Positions 25,244-34,940 are shown, numbered from the stretch's first letter. The stretch is 64,000 nucleotides of DNA from Pseudomonas beijingensis (GCF_030687295.1 NZ_CP117425.1:3848001-3912000), one strand, 5' to 3'. Notes: a model not told the origin generated them from the sequence alone. Translations and numbers: made by a program.

Positions 25244-25886
25244 TTTCCTGCCACCTTCTTTCCAGGCGTGCGCCGAGACGGGCAACCACCAGGCTCATGA
25301 CGTAGTAAATGAGGCCCGCGATGCACAGCACCAGCAGGGGTTCCTGAATGCGCGTGACGATGGTTTGCGAGGCCCGCAGCAATTCGACGATGCCGATCCA
25401 CATCACCAGCGCGGTGTCCTTCATCACCCCCAGCACCAGGTTCAGCCAGCCGGGAAAGGCCACCCGCGTGGCAATCGGCAGGACAATGAAACGCAGGTCC
25501 TGCGCATAGCTCAGGCCCAGCGACCGACTGGCCCGGCGGGTGCTCAACGGCACCGCCAGCACGCCCCCTCGAACGATCTCGGTGAAGTACGCGGCGGCGT
25601 AGATCCCGAGGACGATGCAACCGACGGCAAAGGCGCTGAGGTTCAGGCCGGCGATACTCTTGAGGGAGTTGAACAGCACGAACTGGATCAGCAGCGGCAC
25701 ACTGCGAAACACGTCCAGCAGCCAGGCCAGTGGCAGGCTGGCCCGCGGCAACAACGCCCGCAACAGGCCGAACAGCAAGCCGGCGAGGGTGCCCAGCAGG
25801 ATCGACCACACGGTCAGTTGCAGCGTGACCCAGGCCCCCTCGAGCAAATACAGCAGGTCGTTAACGCTGAGGCTTGTAGAAAACAT
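25236..25886 (-). CDS. Amino-acid ABC transporter permease
   Basis: A 216-residue HisM/GlnP-type permease with about five membrane segments. The EAA-like cytoplasmic loop is RRASRSLGLSYAQDLRFIVLP, where the ATPase docks. The N-terminal GAWVTLQLTVWSILLGTLAG pattern is typical. The stop overlaps the ATPase start. It works as a heteromeric pair with the permease encoded just upstream. Confidence 0.9.
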   Translation of the reverse strand: MFSTSLSVNDLLYLLEGAWVTLQLTVWSILLGTLAGLLFGLLRALLPRASLPLAWLLDVFRSVPLLIQFVLFNSLKSIAGLNLSAFAVGCIVLGIYAAAYFTEIVRGGVLAVPLSTRRASRSLGLSYAQDLRFIVLPIATRVAFPGWLNLVLGVMKDTALVMWIGIVELLRASQTIVTRIQEPLLVLCIAGLIYYVMSLVVARLGARLERRWQEND

Positions 25887-25898
25887 GTCCCACCCTCC

Positions 25899-26564
25899 TC
25901 AGTAACGAAACAAGCGCCAGGACAACAGCCGGGCCAGCCCGACGATCAGCTTGGCGATCAGGTAATACAGCACCGCCGCGAGGGCGAAGTATTCGAAGGT
26001 GCGGAAGGTCTTGACGTTGTATTCCTGGGTGACACCTGTGAGGTCGTTGTTCAGGCCGACCACCACCCCCAGGGACGTCATCAGCACCGCCCAGACCATC
26101 TGGTTGGTCAACGGGTAGAAGACGATGCGCAACAGCTGCGGGACGATGATCATCCGGTAGGCCTGGAAGGCGCTCATCCCCAGGGAGCGGGCGGCGCGCA
26201 TTTGCGTACCGGGCACGGCCTTGAGGCCGCCGCGAAAGTTTTCCGCCAGGTAGCCGGCGTTGTTGAAGGTGATCCCGGCCAGCAAGGCCAGCCAGGAACT
26301 GACGTGCAGCCCGAGGGAGCCGAGGCCGAAGTAGAGGATGTAGATCTGGAACAGCGAAGGCGTGTTGCGGGCGATGGACACCCAGCCATTGCCCACACCC
26401 CGCAGCACGCGATTCGGGGCCTGGCGCATCACTGTCAGCACCAGGGCGATCAGCACGCCGAAGATCATCGACAGCGCGGCGGTCTCGAAGGTCACCCAGG
26501 CCCCGGCGAGCATGTCGGGCAGGGCGCGCAAGGCCGGGCGCCATTGGAAGCTGTAGTCAAACAT
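25899..26564 (-). CDS. Amino-acid ABC transporter permease
   Basis: A 221-residue permease of the HisM/GlnP type. GAWVTFETAALSMIFGVLIA is near the N-terminus. The EAA-like loop MRAARSLGMSAFQAYRMIIVPQ is in the middle. ATG 26564 overlaps the end of the AcnX gene by eight bases, so dehydratase and transporter genes are co-translated. Confidence 0.9.
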   Translation of the reverse strand: MFDYSFQWRPALRALPDMLAGAWVTFETAALSMIFGVLIALVLTVMRQAPNRVLRGVGNGWVSIARNTPSLFQIYILYFGLGSLGLHVSSWLALLAGITFNNAGYLAENFRGGLKAVPGTQMRAARSLGMSAFQAYRMIIVPQLLRIVFYPLTNQMVWAVLMTSLGVVVGLNNDLTGVTQEYNVKTFRTFEYFALAAVLYYLIAKLIVGLARLLSWRLFRY

Positions 26565-28335
26565 GGGTCGGGCTCCCGGTGTGGGCGGAGGGTTGCAGCC
26601 ACGTCGGCGGCTGGCCGCGAGCCGCGGCGGTGCACGCGGCCTCGACGCAATCGGCGAGGGCGGCAAAGTGCACCCCGCGACCGACCAGGCCGGGCGCGTA
26701 GTGGGCGTATTTACCGGAGTTGGTCATCAGCGTGGTGGCCTGGGGCGGGATCACCGGCTCACCCAACATGCACCAACAAGTGTCGGTTACCAGCACTGCG
26801 CCGAAGGCCTCGATGGCGGTCAGATACCCGGCTTTGCGGGCCTGTTCCAGCACCGCCCGGCCGCAAGTGATCGCCAGCACCACATACGGATGCTTGACCC
26901 GGCCCGCGCACAAGGTCGCGAGGGCGGCGAATTCGCTGAGGGAGAAATGCGGATTGCCCAGTGAGACCACGTCCACCCAGTTGTCCCGGGCGCTGTTGAG
27001 CTCGCGCCAACTGGCAAGCAGCCCCGCGGCGTCGACGCTTTCCCGCGGCAACGCGACGTCGCGCTCCAGGACATCGGCCGGGTCGAGGGCTTCCGGTGTC
27101 ACCCCGGCGATGTGAAACAGCGGCGCGGCGCTGGTGGTGGCGAACGCGGCGCCGAAGGCCTTGAGGTCGTCCAGGCTCGGCGCGGCGTGTTCCAGGCCGC
27201 GTATCAGCGGAACGCGCCGGCCGGCCAGGCTGCCGATGTGATAGCCCAACAGCGGATAGAAACTGTCATCGACCTTGCCCAACGCCGGCACGTCGACAAT
27301 CAGTTGGGCCTTGCGCGGGTCGTCGAGATGGCAGCCGGACAAGGGGGCCCGCCCGCACAGGGCGATACATATGTCGAGGAAGTCCGGGTACTTCTGCGTG
27401 CGAGCGCCCAGCACGCTGTTGGCATAGACCACCGCGTTGGATTCGGCCCAGACGATTTGCTCGCCGGTCTTTGGCGCGGTGTCCAGCAGGTAGGGCGCAC
27501 AGGTGAAACTCAGTTGGGCGCCCATCGCCATGTAGGCGTCGCCCAAGGCACTGGCCGGCTCGCCCAGGGCCGGATCGACGCCCAGCTCGCGCCAGCGACG
27601 CTGGTCCACGGAGATGGCATTGAGGGTGGTGGGGATGCGCACCTGCGCGCCCCACTGCACCAGTTGTTCGGCAAAGCGCAGGCTGGCCGGGCCGGTGTAG
27701 ATGCAGCCGTCGATGTGGGCCTGGGTCACGTCCAGCAATTGCGTGGCACCCTGGATTTCGGCCATGCGCAGCACGATCTGCATGGCCACCTGGGCGGCCT
27801 TGCCGTGGCTGCCGTCGAGCAATGCCCGGTCTTGTTCGGTCAGCGCCAGGGTCGAGGCGGTAGGCGGCTGCGACACTGCGTCCGAACCTTGCCAACCGTC
27901 GTTGGGGCGGCGCCCGGTGAGGGTCAGGACGTCGCCTTCAAGGCGGACAAAACCCTGGCCGCGCAACCCATTGAAGGCCTCGTGTCCCACGCACAACACC
28001 GGCAGCGAACGCTGGAAAATCACCTGCGCCACCAGCACGCCCAAGGTCAGGATTTCATCGGCTTCGGCCAGCACCAGGGCTGCGGGGGCGTGGCCGTTGC
28101 TGATCAGCTCCATCAAGACGCTGCTGCCGGTGCAGGAGCCGCGTCCGCTGGGAATCGCCAATACGCGCCCGGCCAGGCGCTCCCCACTCAAGGGATGGTG
28201 GCGGTCGATGACCTCGCCGCTGGCTGGATCGACCCCGCCCCAGAAGCTCAGCCCCACCTCGGCGAACAGCAGGGCGCCCTGGGCGGCACCCTCCACCAGG
28301 CTGCGGCCTTTCACACGGACAGGCGTGCTTGGCAT
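26557..28335 (-). CDS. Aconitase X (AcnX) family dehydratase, likely cis-3-hydroxy-L-proline dehydratase
   Basis: A 592-residue single-chain AcnX protein. An N-terminal swivelling domain (about 1-135, with PSGRGSCTGSSVLMELI) is followed by the large catalytic domain (from about 165). Candidate Fe-S or mononuclear iron cysteines lie in HIDGCIYTG, ALCGRAPLSGCHLDD and TDTCWCMLGE. AcnX enzymes of this fused type dehydrate cis-3-hydroxy-L-proline to Δ1-pyrroline-2-carboxylate, by family knowledge. A reductase for that product is not present nearby. GAGGA lies seven bases before the ATG. It is coupled to the downstream permease gene. Confidence 0.85.
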   Translation of the reverse strand: MPSTPVRVKGRSLVEGAAQGALLFAEVGLSFWGGVDPASGEVIDRHHPLSGERLAGRVLAIPSGRGSCTGSSVLMELISNGHAPAALVLAEADEILTLGVLVAQVIFQRSLPVLCVGHEAFNGLRGQGFVRLEGDVLTLTGRRPNDGWQGSDAVSQPPTASTLALTEQDRALLDGSHGKAAQVAMQIVLRMAEIQGATQLLDVTQAHIDGCIYTGPASLRFAEQLVQWGAQVRIPTTLNAISVDQRRWRELGVDPALGEPASALGDAYMAMGAQLSFTCAPYLLDTAPKTGEQIVWAESNAVVYANSVLGARTQKYPDFLDICIALCGRAPLSGCHLDDPRKAQLIVDVPALGKVDDSFYPLLGYHIGSLAGRRVPLIRGLEHAAPSLDDLKAFGAAFATTSAAPLFHIAGVTPEALDPADVLERDVALPRESVDAAGLLASWRELNSARDNWVDVVSLGNPHFSLSEFAALATLCAGRVKHPYVVLAITCGRAVLEQARKAGYLTAIEAFGAVLVTDTCWCMLGEPVIPPQATTLMTNSGKYAHYAPGLVGRGVHFAALADCVEAACTAAARGQPPTWLQPSAHTGSPTHV

Positions 28336-28345
28336 GCGCCGATCC

Positions 28346-29164
28346 TCAGTAGTAGACCTGGGGAACGGTCAGGTTGGCCGGCGGGATGTCGGTGCCGACC
28401 CATTTGACGAACAGCTCCTTGTAGCGGCCCGTGCGCACCTGCTGGTTGACGAACAGGTTGAGGTAGTTGAGCAAGCCGTACTCGCTGCGCTTGGCGCCGA
28501 GGGACACGTAGTCGATGACGTAGGGCGCGTCACCGGCGATCTTCAGGCCCTTGTACTTGCCCGACTTGATGGTCGCGGCGGCCACGGTGTTGGTCACCAC
28601 GGTGGCGTCGATGTGCCCCTGGGCGACGGCCAGCAGAGTGTCGTTCTGCGACTGGTAGGCGCGGAAGCTGCCGCTGCCCCAGCTCTTCTGGTCCTTCTCC
28701 AGGGCGATGGCTTCGTAGGTGCTGCTGGTGTTACCCAAGGCCTTGCCCTTGAGGTCGGCGTAGCTGTTGATGCCGGTGTTGTCGCGGGTCAGCACCACCA
28801 TCTGGAAGGCGAAGTAGGGCACGGTCAGGCCGACGGTCTTGGCTCGCTCCAAGGTGTCGGAGGTGGAGGCGACGATGACGTCGGCGCGGCCGGACAGCAG
28901 CGCGGGGATTCGGTCGGAGAATGGGGTCTCCACCACTTCGGCCTCGACGCCGAGGACCTTCGCCAGGTCGTGGCAATAGTCCACGTCGAAGCCCGCCGGG
29001 TTGTTTTTTTCATCACGAAAGCCCATGGGTGGGAAGTCCAGGGTCACGGCGCAGCGCAGTTTGCCGGAGCCGATGATGTCGTCGAGCTTGTCGGCGTGGG
29101 CGGGGGCAATGAAAAGCGGGGTGAGGACAACGCTGAGGGCTACGGCCAATGCAGGGTTTTTCAT
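28346..29164 (-). CDS. Amino-acid ABC transporter substrate-binding protein
   Basis: A 272-residue periplasmic binding protein (SBP family 3). Its signal peptide ends FIAPAHA (about residue 24). The mature part shows LRCAVTLDFPPMGFRDEKNN, GFDVDYCHDLAKVLGVEAEVV and the hinge region YADLKGKALGN, all typical. It is the first gene of a leftward operon with AcnX and the transporter parts. A GTATAC palindrome lies about 50 bases upstream of its start, matching one before the GntR regulator gene. Confidence 0.9.
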   Translation of the reverse strand: MKNPALAVALSVVLTPLFIAPAHADKLDDIIGSGKLRCAVTLDFPPMGFRDEKNNPAGFDVDYCHDLAKVLGVEAEVVETPFSDRIPALLSGRADVIVASTSDTLERAKTVGLTVPYFAFQMVVLTRDNTGINSYADLKGKALGNTSSTYEAIALEKDQKSWGSGSFRAYQSQNDTLLAVAQGHIDATVVTNTVAAATIKSGKYKGLKIAGDAPYVIDYVSLGAKRSEYGLLNYLNLFVNQQVRTGRYKELFVKWVGTDIPPANLTVPQVYY

Positions 29165-29212
29165 AAATGCCTCGCTGTCGAATAAATGCGGTGAGATATC
29201 GTATTGAGGATT

Positions 29213-29222
29213 TCGTATACGA
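29213..29222. promoter_or_regulatory. GTATAC palindrome, candidate GntR operator
   Basis: TCGTATACGA is a perfect 10-bp palindrome upstream of the binding-protein/AcnX operon, with a half-site ATCGTAT at 29199. FCD-type GntR regulators often bind such GTATAC-centred sites. A near-identical TGGTATACGA precedes the GntR gene of this cluster. Confidence 0.55.
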
Positions 29223-29398
29223 TATTAAATAAGCAATCGGCGTGCCTGTTTGGGGTTCAGTTCTGGCAATTCCACCGGAACGCTGATCTAGAGGCTTTCC
29301 TGCAGGACCGTGCCACACCAAGGCACGGTGCAACGTTGGTGACGGGTGTTACAGATGGGAGCAACCACGGGGCTTGGCGCCCCATCAGGGAACATGAC

Positions 29399-30148
29399 TT
29401 AGCGCTGATTCTCCCGATATTGGCTGGGTGACAGGCTGGTCAGGGCGCGGAACTGGCGACTGAAGGCGCTGTGATCGGTGTAACCGCAGCGCAGGGCGAT
29501 CTCGGTGATCGGCAGGTCCTTGTCGAGCAACAGTCGTGAGGCTTCTTCCAGCCTTGCCTTGTGAATCATTTGCCGTGGTGTGAGTTGGAAGATGCGTTTG
29601 CAGTGCCGTTCCAGCTGCGCCACCGACAATTCGGCGATGGCGGTCAGCTCGGCAAGGCTGATGGGGCGGGCGAAGTGCTGCTTGATATGGGCGTCCACCG
29701 CCGCCAGTTTGTGAAACGCCGGGTGGTTCGATTGCGGCAGTTGCAGGTCGCGGGAAATGCCGGCAAGGCCGACGATCTGGCCGTTTGGGTCATGCAGGGC
29801 GAGCTTGTGGGTCAGGCACCATACGGGCTGGTTGCCGTAATACAAATGCAGTTCGAGCTGGTCGGCCAACTCCCGCCCGCTGGCCAGCACCCGCCGGTCC
29901 TGCTCGGTGTACAGCGGGCCGAAGCGTTCGGGGAACACTTGTTCGGCAGTGAGGCCCAGCAGGTCGCCGCTGTGTTTGAAACCGCAGCGCCGGGCCAGGG
30001 TCTGGTTGACGAAGGCGTAGCGGGCCTGCTGGTCCTTGATGAAAAACACCACGTCCGCGAGGGTGTCCAGTAGCGGGGCGATGGGCTTCAGGCTGCGTAG
30101 CAGGGTGTCGAGGTCGCAGGGGGCTAGGGAAGTGAGCGAGGGGTACAT
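29399..30148 (-). CDS. AraC-family regulator with PAS sensor domain
   Basis: A 249-residue regulator. Residues about 25-135 form a PAS domain (DTLADVVFFIKDQQARYAFVN, HDPNGQIVGLAGISRD). Residues about 150-247 form the two helix-turn-helix AraC domain (LAELTAIAELSVAQLERHCK, ITEIALRCGYTDHSAFSRQF). It sits between the two halves of the hydroxyproline cluster. AraC-type LhpR controls hydroxyproline genes in P. aeruginosa, so an LhpR-like role is plausible. I cannot confirm orthology from sequence alone. Confidence 0.82.
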   Translation of the reverse strand: MYPSLTSLAPCDLDTLLRSLKPIAPLLDTLADVVFFIKDQQARYAFVNQTLARRCGFKHSGDLLGLTAEQVFPERFGPLYTEQDRRVLASGRELADQLELHLYYGNQPVWCLTHKLALHDPNGQIVGLAGISRDLQLPQSNHPAFHKLAAVDAHIKQHFARPISLAELTAIAELSVAQLERHCKRIFQLTPRQMIHKARLEEASRLLLDKDLPITEIALRCGYTDHSAFSRQFRALTSLSPSQYRENQR

Positions 30149-30219
30149 GGCCGGCGTTGTCTTTTTTGTGGGTGCGATGGCGGAGTGTCAGTCGAAAATG
30201 TAGTGCGTGTCACGCCGCT

Positions 30220-30242
30220 ATCGCGAGCAAGCTCGCTCCCAC
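30220..30242. repeat. Single REP arm, GAGCGAGC type
   Basis: One right-hand arm (ATCGCGAGCAAGCTCGCTCC...) without its own left arm, 46 bases before the next REPIN. Confidence 0.7.
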
Positions 30243-30287
30243 AGGGTTCCGGTGTGTTCACAGATCTGGGGGGTATGACAATCCCCT

Positions 30288-30377
30288 GTGGGAGCCGAGC
30301 TTGCTCGCGATGACGGCGGCACAGGCAGCATCTCTACCAACTGGCCCACCGCTATCGCGAGCAAGCTCAGCTCCCAC
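30288..30377. repeat. REPIN with matched one-base insertion in both arms
   Basis: The left arm reads GTGGGAGCCGAGCTTGC and the right arm GCAAGCTCAGCTCCCAC. Each has one extra base at the same stem position compared with other copies in the window. It lies in the gap 30149-30439, which holds nothing else I can name. Confidence 0.8.
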
Positions 30378-30439
30378 AGGGAATTGCGGTGAGTGCAGGT
30401 TGTATGACTAGGCAGGTCAGAGTGGGATGTGTGTTGAGG

Positions 30440-31693
30440 TCAGGAGGGTGGGGTTTCTTCCAGGTTCAGCAGGGTTTCGATCCGCGCCGGGCTGAAGGGT
30501 GGGCGAGGGGTGGGCGGTGTCCAGCCGAACAGGTGTTCCAGGGCGGCGCCGCAGACTCGGCCCTGGCAGGCGCCCATGCCGCAACGGCTTGCCAGTTTTG
30601 CTTCGCGCCAATTGTCATGGCCGGCCAGTTCGCCATAGGGCACGTCCTCGCAGCGGCAGACCAGCGTGTCCGCCGTGGCCAGGTTCTTGAGCCGTGGATC
30701 GAGGGCGAAGGCCGTGTTCAAGGCCCGGGCGAACCCCTGCCAACGTGCACGACGCGGCCACAGCAGTTGGGCGGCGGCGCTATTACCAACTGCAGCATGC
30801 CCGGCGATGGCGCCTTCCACCAGCGCCAGTTCGCTGCCGCCGAAACCGGTGCACTCACCGGCGGCGTAATGTTCACGGCGCGAGGTCGCTTGCCAGGCGT
30901 CAACCGCCAGCGCCTGGTCCTCCACCGCGCAGCCCAGGGCCTGGCCCAACTGGGTATTGGGAACGAGCCCGAAACCGCAGGCGAGTCGGTCGCAGGCCAG
31001 TTCAATCATCTTGCCTTGCTGTTGCAGGCGCACGCCCTCCAGCCGCTCCCGTCCGAGCGCCTCTACCACATGGGTGTCGGTGCGGTAATGCCGGTCGAAC
31101 AGACTGAACGCTTGGAAAAACTTCCCCGGCCAGCGTGGCAATTGCGCGGCGAAACCAGCCACGGCGCCGCGACGGGCCTGCTCGGCGATGCGCAGCACCT
31201 GTGCGCCCTGATGTGTTGCCGTGGCGGCACTGGCCAGCAGCAAGGGGCCGCTGCCGGCGATGACCAACCGTTCGCCGCGCACCGGCAAGCCGCCCTTGAT
31301 CAGCGCCTGCAACCCGCCGGCGCCGGTCACGCCGGTGTCCAGCCGGGGAAACGGCAACAGCAGCTCACGGGCACCGGTACAGAGAATCAAGCGCTCGTAG
31401 CGGATCTGCCAACCGCGCTCGGCATCTTCCACCAGCAAGGTTTTATCCCCGGCGCAGGCGATCACGCGGGTGCCGGCATGGCAGCGTACGTTGGCGCAGG
31501 TGTGCAGTTGATCGCGCAGGCGTCGGGCGGCGCTGGGCAGATTGGCCTGGGGGCCGTCGCGCCAGATCTGCCCGCCGGGCAGCGGGTTGTCGTCCAGCAG
31601 CACGATGCGCGCACCGCTGCTTGCCGCCGCGAGGGCGGCGGCCATGCCGGCGGGGCCGGCGCCGATGATCAGCAGGTCGGTGGTTTCGTTCAT
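30440..31693 (-). CDS. lhpE: FAD/NAD(P)-type subunit of D-hydroxyproline dehydrogenase
   Basis: A 417-residue oxidoreductase. The N-terminal FAD motif is LLIIGAGPAGMAAALAAASSG, with a second nucleotide-binding motif ERLVIAGSGPLLLASAA. A C-terminal BFD-like cysteine cluster (CRCEDV... RCGMGACQGRVC) suggests a [2Fe-2S] centre. It overlaps the small ferredoxin-like gene by four bases. The order epimerase, DadA-like oxidase, ferredoxin-like protein, FAD/NAD protein is that of lhpABFE in P. aeruginosa, so I assign it by context and fold. The complex oxidises cis-4-hydroxy-D-proline and passes electrons to the respiratory chain. Confidence 0.78.
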   Translation of the reverse strand: MNETTDLLIIGAGPAGMAAALAAASSGARIVLLDDNPLPGGQIWRDGPQANLPSAARRLRDQLHTCANVRCHAGTRVIACAGDKTLLVEDAERGWQIRYERLILCTGARELLLPFPRLDTGVTGAGGLQALIKGGLPVRGERLVIAGSGPLLLASAATATHQGAQVLRIAEQARRGAVAGFAAQLPRWPGKFFQAFSLFDRHYRTDTHVVEALGRERLEGVRLQQQGKMIELACDRLACGFGLVPNTQLGQALGCAVEDQALAVDAWQATSRREHYAAGECTGFGGSELALVEGAIAGHAAVGNSAAAQLLWPRRARWQGFARALNTAFALDPRLKNLATADTLVCRCEDVPYGELAGHDNWREAKLASRCGMGACQGRVCGAALEHLFGWTPPTPRPPFSPARIETLLNLEETPPS

Positions 31694-31926
31694 GGTCGGG
31701 TCTGCACGTGCATGCCATCGAGGCACAAGGTCTGGCAAGCCAGGCGGCGACGACCGTCGATCAACACCCGGCATTCCTGGCAGACGCCCATGCCGCACAA
31801 CGGAGCACGGCGCTGGCCGCTGACCGAGGTACGACTGCAACCGTCCGCGCCCAACGCCAATGCCGCCGCGACGCTGGTGCCATGGGCGACTGACAGCGGG
31901 CGGCCGTCCAGAAATAGGTCAGGCAT
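31690..31926 (-). CDS. lhpF: Small [2Fe-2S] subunit of D-hydroxyproline dehydrogenase
   Basis: A 78-residue ferredoxin-like protein with plant-type cysteine spacing: CSRTSVSGQRRAPLCGMGVC, then C in ECRVLIDG, and a last C in RRLACQTLC. It probably relays electrons between the two flavin subunits encoded on either side. AAGGAGGA precedes ATG 31926. Its stop overlaps the next gene's start by four bases (ATGA). A REPIN separates it from the DadA-like gene. Confidence 0.78.
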   Translation of the reverse strand: MPDLFLDGRPLSVAHGTSVAAALALGADGCSRTSVSGQRRAPLCGMGVCQECRVLIDGRRRLACQTLCLDGMHVQTRP

Positions 31927-31976
31927 GGGGCCAATCCTCCTTGGTGAAGCGGATGTCTTGAGCGCCCCCAGAACCT

Positions 31977-32065
31977 GTGGCGAGGGAGCTTGCTCCCGCT
32001 GGGCTGCGCAGCAGACCCAAAACAGGGCCGCTTCGCGCCCCAGCGGGAGCAAGCTCCCTCGCCAC
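31977..32065. repeat. REPIN, GTGGCGAGGGAGCTTGCTC type
   Basis: Short-centre inverted pair lying inside the lhpABFE-like operon, between the DadA-like and ferredoxin-like genes. It may tune relative expression of the subunits. Confidence 0.85.
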
Positions 32066-32111
32066 GGGGTTAAGCCTATCCCCGGAGCAAACAGGGGAAG
32101 TGTGTCGGGCT

Positions 32112-33227
32112 TCAGGCATGGGCGGGTTCTCCGAGGAAACGCTGCGGCAGGTAAGGCTGCGCGGGCAATGGCGAGGTCTCGTCGAACAACTGCGTCACCA
32201 GCAGGTCGGCCGTCGCGGGCGCGGTGGTGACGCCCAGGCCTTCGTGACCGACCGCCAGCCACAGTCCCGTGCGCTGCGGATGTCGGCCCACCAGGGGCAA
32301 GCCGTCGGGGCTTGCTGCGCGGAAACCGGTCCAGGCCCTGATGCCGTTCAGATGCGCCAGCCCAGGCATGTAGTCGACGGCACGCTTGAGCATCTTCGCC
32401 AGCATCCAGCCTTCCACCTGCGGGTCGACGGTGCCGAACTGCCGCGAGGCACCGATGAACAATTGCCCGGTCGGGCGTGGCTGGATATTGCACGCCACCG
32501 ACGGTCCGCTGGCGTTATGGGCACTGGTGACGTAGCCCAGCTCCACCAAGGTGTGGGTGACGGTGGCGGGGTAGCGGTCGGTGATCAGCAGGTGGCCTTT
32601 CTTCGGCTCGATCGGCAGTTCCGGGCATAACTCGGTGGCCTGGATGCCATTGGCGAGGACCACCGCCTCGGCGCTCAACCAGCGCCCATCATCGAGGCGT
32701 ACGCGAGCGCCGTCGACTTCCCTGACCTGTGCCCGCTGCTGGCGGATGTTAGGCGCGTCCAGCATCCAGCGGGCGGCTGCCGGGGCGTAGAGGATACCGT
32801 CGCCCCTGATCAGCAATCCGCCTTCCAGCCCTGGGCGCAGCTCGGGTTCACGCTGACGCAGAGCGGCTTGGCCGATCAATTCACAGGCTTCGCCATGGGC
32901 CAACAGGTTCAGGTATTTGCTATGGGCCACCGCCATTTCTTCGGCATTGGCCGCCAGCCACAAGGTGCCGTTGTTGCGCCAGGCGCAGGCCTCGGGCAGT
33001 GCCGGGGCCAGTTCGCGCCAGCGTTGCAGGGAGTATTGACTGAGTGCCAATTCCGCCGGGTTGTCATCCAGCACCAGCAGATGTCCCATGCCGGCCGCCG
33101 TGGCCCCGTGCCAACCGGCGTCCAGCACCAACACATTCAGATTGCGCTGGGCCAATGCCTGGGCACAGGCCGCGCCAATGATGCCCGCGCCGATGATGAT
33201 CACGTCGGCGACATGGCCCTCGCTCAC
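32112..33227 (-). CDS. lhpB: DadA-like FAD subunit of D-hydroxyproline dehydrogenase
   Basis: A 371-residue D-amino-acid oxidase/DadA-type flavoprotein. The FAD motif [18 protein letters not shown] is at about 9-26. A family C-terminal FAD contact, [14 protein letters not shown], and [17 protein letters not shown] are near the end. It oxidises cis-4-hydroxy-D-proline made by the epimerase whose gene overlaps it by four bases. Signature and operon position match LhpB. Other D-amino acids are possible substrates. Confidence 0.82.
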   Translation of the reverse strand: MSEGHVADVIIIGAGIIGAACAQALAQRNLNVLVLDAGWHGATAAGMGHLLVLDDNPAELALSQYSLQRWRELAPALPEACAWRNNGTLWLAANAEEMAVAHSKYLNLLAHGEACELIGQAALRQREPELRPGLEGGLLIRGDGILYAPAAARWMLDAPNIRQQRAQVREVDGARVRLDDGRWLSAEAVVLANGIQATELCPELPIEPKKGHLLITDRYPATVTHTLVELGYVTSAHNASGPSVACNIQPRPTGQLFIGASRQFGTVDPQVEGWMLAKMLKRAVDYMPGLAHLNGIRAWTGFRAASPDGLPLVGRHPQRTGLWLAVGHEGLGVTTAPATADLLVTQLFDETSPLPAQPYLPQRFLGEPAHA

Positions 33228-34156
33228 GGACGTATGCCCCAGGCGAACGGGTCATCCGCTTCGATGATCAGGGTGGTTTCGGCACTGATGTAGGCACGGC
33301 CGCGAATGGTCGGCACGATGCGCTCGCCCAAGCGTTCGTAGGAGCCCTCGAACTCGCTGCCAATCACACTGGCCTGGCGCCAGATCTGCCCGGGTTGCAG
33401 TTTTCCATCGGCCGCCAGGCACGCCAGTTTGGCGCTGGTGCCGGTGCCGCAAGGGGAGCGGTCATAGGCCTTGCCCGGGCAGAGCACGAAGTTGCGGCTG
33501 TCGGCGTGCGGGTCATCGGCAAACAGTTCGATGTGATCGATCAGGCCGCCGTCCTCGCCGCGAAACCCCTGCTGCTCCAAGGCTTGCTGCACGGCGTAGG
33601 TGTAGGCGGTCAACGCGTCGAGGTTATCGCCGGCCACCCGCTGGCCATGTTCGGCGATCAGGAAAAACCAGTTGCCGCCCCAGGCCACATCGCCGACTAC
33701 CTGGCCGATGCCCGGCACCTCCAGGGCCAGCGCCTGGCGGTAACGGTAGGCCGGTACGTTGCGCACGCTGACCGAGCGGTCTTCGTGCAAGGTGGCCTGT
33801 ACCGTGCCCACCGGGGTTTCGATACTGTGCACGCCGGGGCCGATCCTGCCCAGGTGGGCCAGTGACGCCACCAGCCCGATGGTGCCGTGGCCGCACATGC
33901 CCAGGTAGCCACTGTTATTGAAAAAGATCACGCCGGCACAGGCGCTTGGGTCCACCGGCTCACAGAGCAGCGCCCCCACCAGCACATCGCTGCCCCGGGG
34001 TTCCAGCACGCAGGCGGTGCGCCACGCGTCATGCTCCGTGGCCAGGCGTTGCTTGCGCTCGGCCATGCTGCCCAGGCCCAGGTCAGGAAAGCCGTCGGTG
34101 ACCAGTCGGGTCGGCTCGCCGCCGGTGTGGGAATCGATCACAGTGATACGTTTCAT
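33224..34156 (-). CDS. lhpA: 4-hydroxyproline 2-epimerase
   Basis: A 310-residue proline-racemase family enzyme with both catalytic cysteines: Cys88 in MCGHGTIG and Cys236 in SPCGTGTS. It interconverts trans-4-hydroxy-L-proline and cis-4-hydroxy-D-proline. The following gene encodes the D-amino-acid oxidase-like subunit, overlapping by ATGA. ATG 34156 gives the family-typical start [15 protein letters not shown]; longer upstream frames have no support. First gene of the lhpABFE-like group. Confidence 0.9.
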   Translation of the reverse strand: MKRITVIDSHTGGEPTRLVTDGFPDLGLGSMAERKQRLATEHDAWRTACVLEPRGSDVLVGALLCEPVDPSACAGVIFFNNSGYLGMCGHGTIGLVASLAHLGRIGPGVHSIETPVGTVQATLHEDRSVSVRNVPAYRYRQALALEVPGIGQVVGDVAWGGNWFFLIAEHGQRVAGDNLDALTAYTYAVQQALEQQGFRGEDGGLIDHIELFADDPHADSRNFVLCPGKAYDRSPCGTGTSAKLACLAADGKLQPGQIWRQASVIGSEFEGSYERLGERIVPTIRGRAYISAETTLIIEADDPFAWGIRP

Positions 34157-34268
34157 GGGAGGGCCACGTCCGTTCAGATGAGTAACGGCAAGCGTGGCCC
34201 GCGTCCAGGGGGGACGGCTTGATGGTTTTATCTGTCGCCGATGACGAAATCGGCACAGTGCCAGCCCA

Positions 34269-34940
34269 TCAATGGCTGGAAGGCAGGAACTTGAACAAGG
34301 TCTCGCAGACTCCTGCGATGTGTTCGTCCAGCAGCGCCACGGCCCGTTCGACATCACCGGCGCGGCAGGCCTTGATGATTTCCCGGTGCTCATGATCGGC
34401 ACGGTCCTTACCGGCTGACAGGCTCATCTGCATGCGCAAGTACCGCTCCAGCTTGTCGTGGACCGAGCGAATCAGACTCACCATGAACGGCCGTTGCGCC
34501 GGCTCGTAGAGGCACGCATGCAGTTGCCAGTTCAATTCGGCCCAACGGCCCACGTCGTCTTCACCGACGAACTCCTGGCAGATGCCTTCGGCGCGGACGA
34601 AGGTGTCTTCGGTCATGTTGGGGATCGCCAGGCGCAGCACTTTGTCTTCCAGGAGCATGCGCACCTCGAACATCTGCGCCAGCTCCGCCTCGGAAATGCG
34701 CGTCACCATCGCCCCGCGATTGCGCTGGAACATCACCAGGCCCTCGGCCTCCAGACGCTTGAGGGCTTCGCGCACGGGGATCTTGCTGACGTTGAACTGG
34801 CGGGCGATGTCATCCTGGCGAATCGGCTCGTCCTCGGCAAAGTGTCCGGCCACGATGGCATCGCGCAGGTGGCGGGTGATGATTTCCGAGGTGGAAGGGG
34901 TGTTGCCCAGGTCGGGCAGGTTGAACTTGGATAAAGTCAC
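34269..34940 (-). CDS. GntR-family (FCD) transcriptional regulator
   Basis: A 223-residue regulator. The N-terminal winged helix (about 15-80) contains [28 protein letters not shown]. The C-terminal FCD ligand domain has metal-binding type histidines in [10 protein letters not shown] and DHEHREII. It lies upstream of the hydroxyproline genes. A TGGTATACGA site 32 bases before its start and a matching palindrome before the transporter operon point to autoregulation and control of that operon. Likely effector: hydroxyproline or a breakdown product (inference). Confidence 0.88.
   Translation of the reverse strand: MTLSKFNLPDLGNTPSTSEIITRHLRDAIVAGHFAEDEPIRQDDIARQFNVSKIPVREALKRLEAEGLVMFQRNRGAMVTRISEAELAQMFEVRMLLEDKVLRLAIPNMTEDTFVRAEGICQEFVGEDDVGRWAELNWQLHACLYEPAQRPFMVSLIRSVHDKLERYLRMQMSLSAGKDRADHEHREIIKACRAGDVERAVALLDEHIAGVCETLFKFLPSSH

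Noticed and set aside
24810..26870. Long plus-strand frame of 686 codons
   Set aside because: It lies across the ABC ATPase and permease genes on the other strand; its Gln/His-rich translation is typical of an antisense shadow.
30389..32230. Plus-strand frame of 613 codons
   Set aside because: Antisense to the lhpE/lhpF-like genes and runs through a REPIN; no family features.
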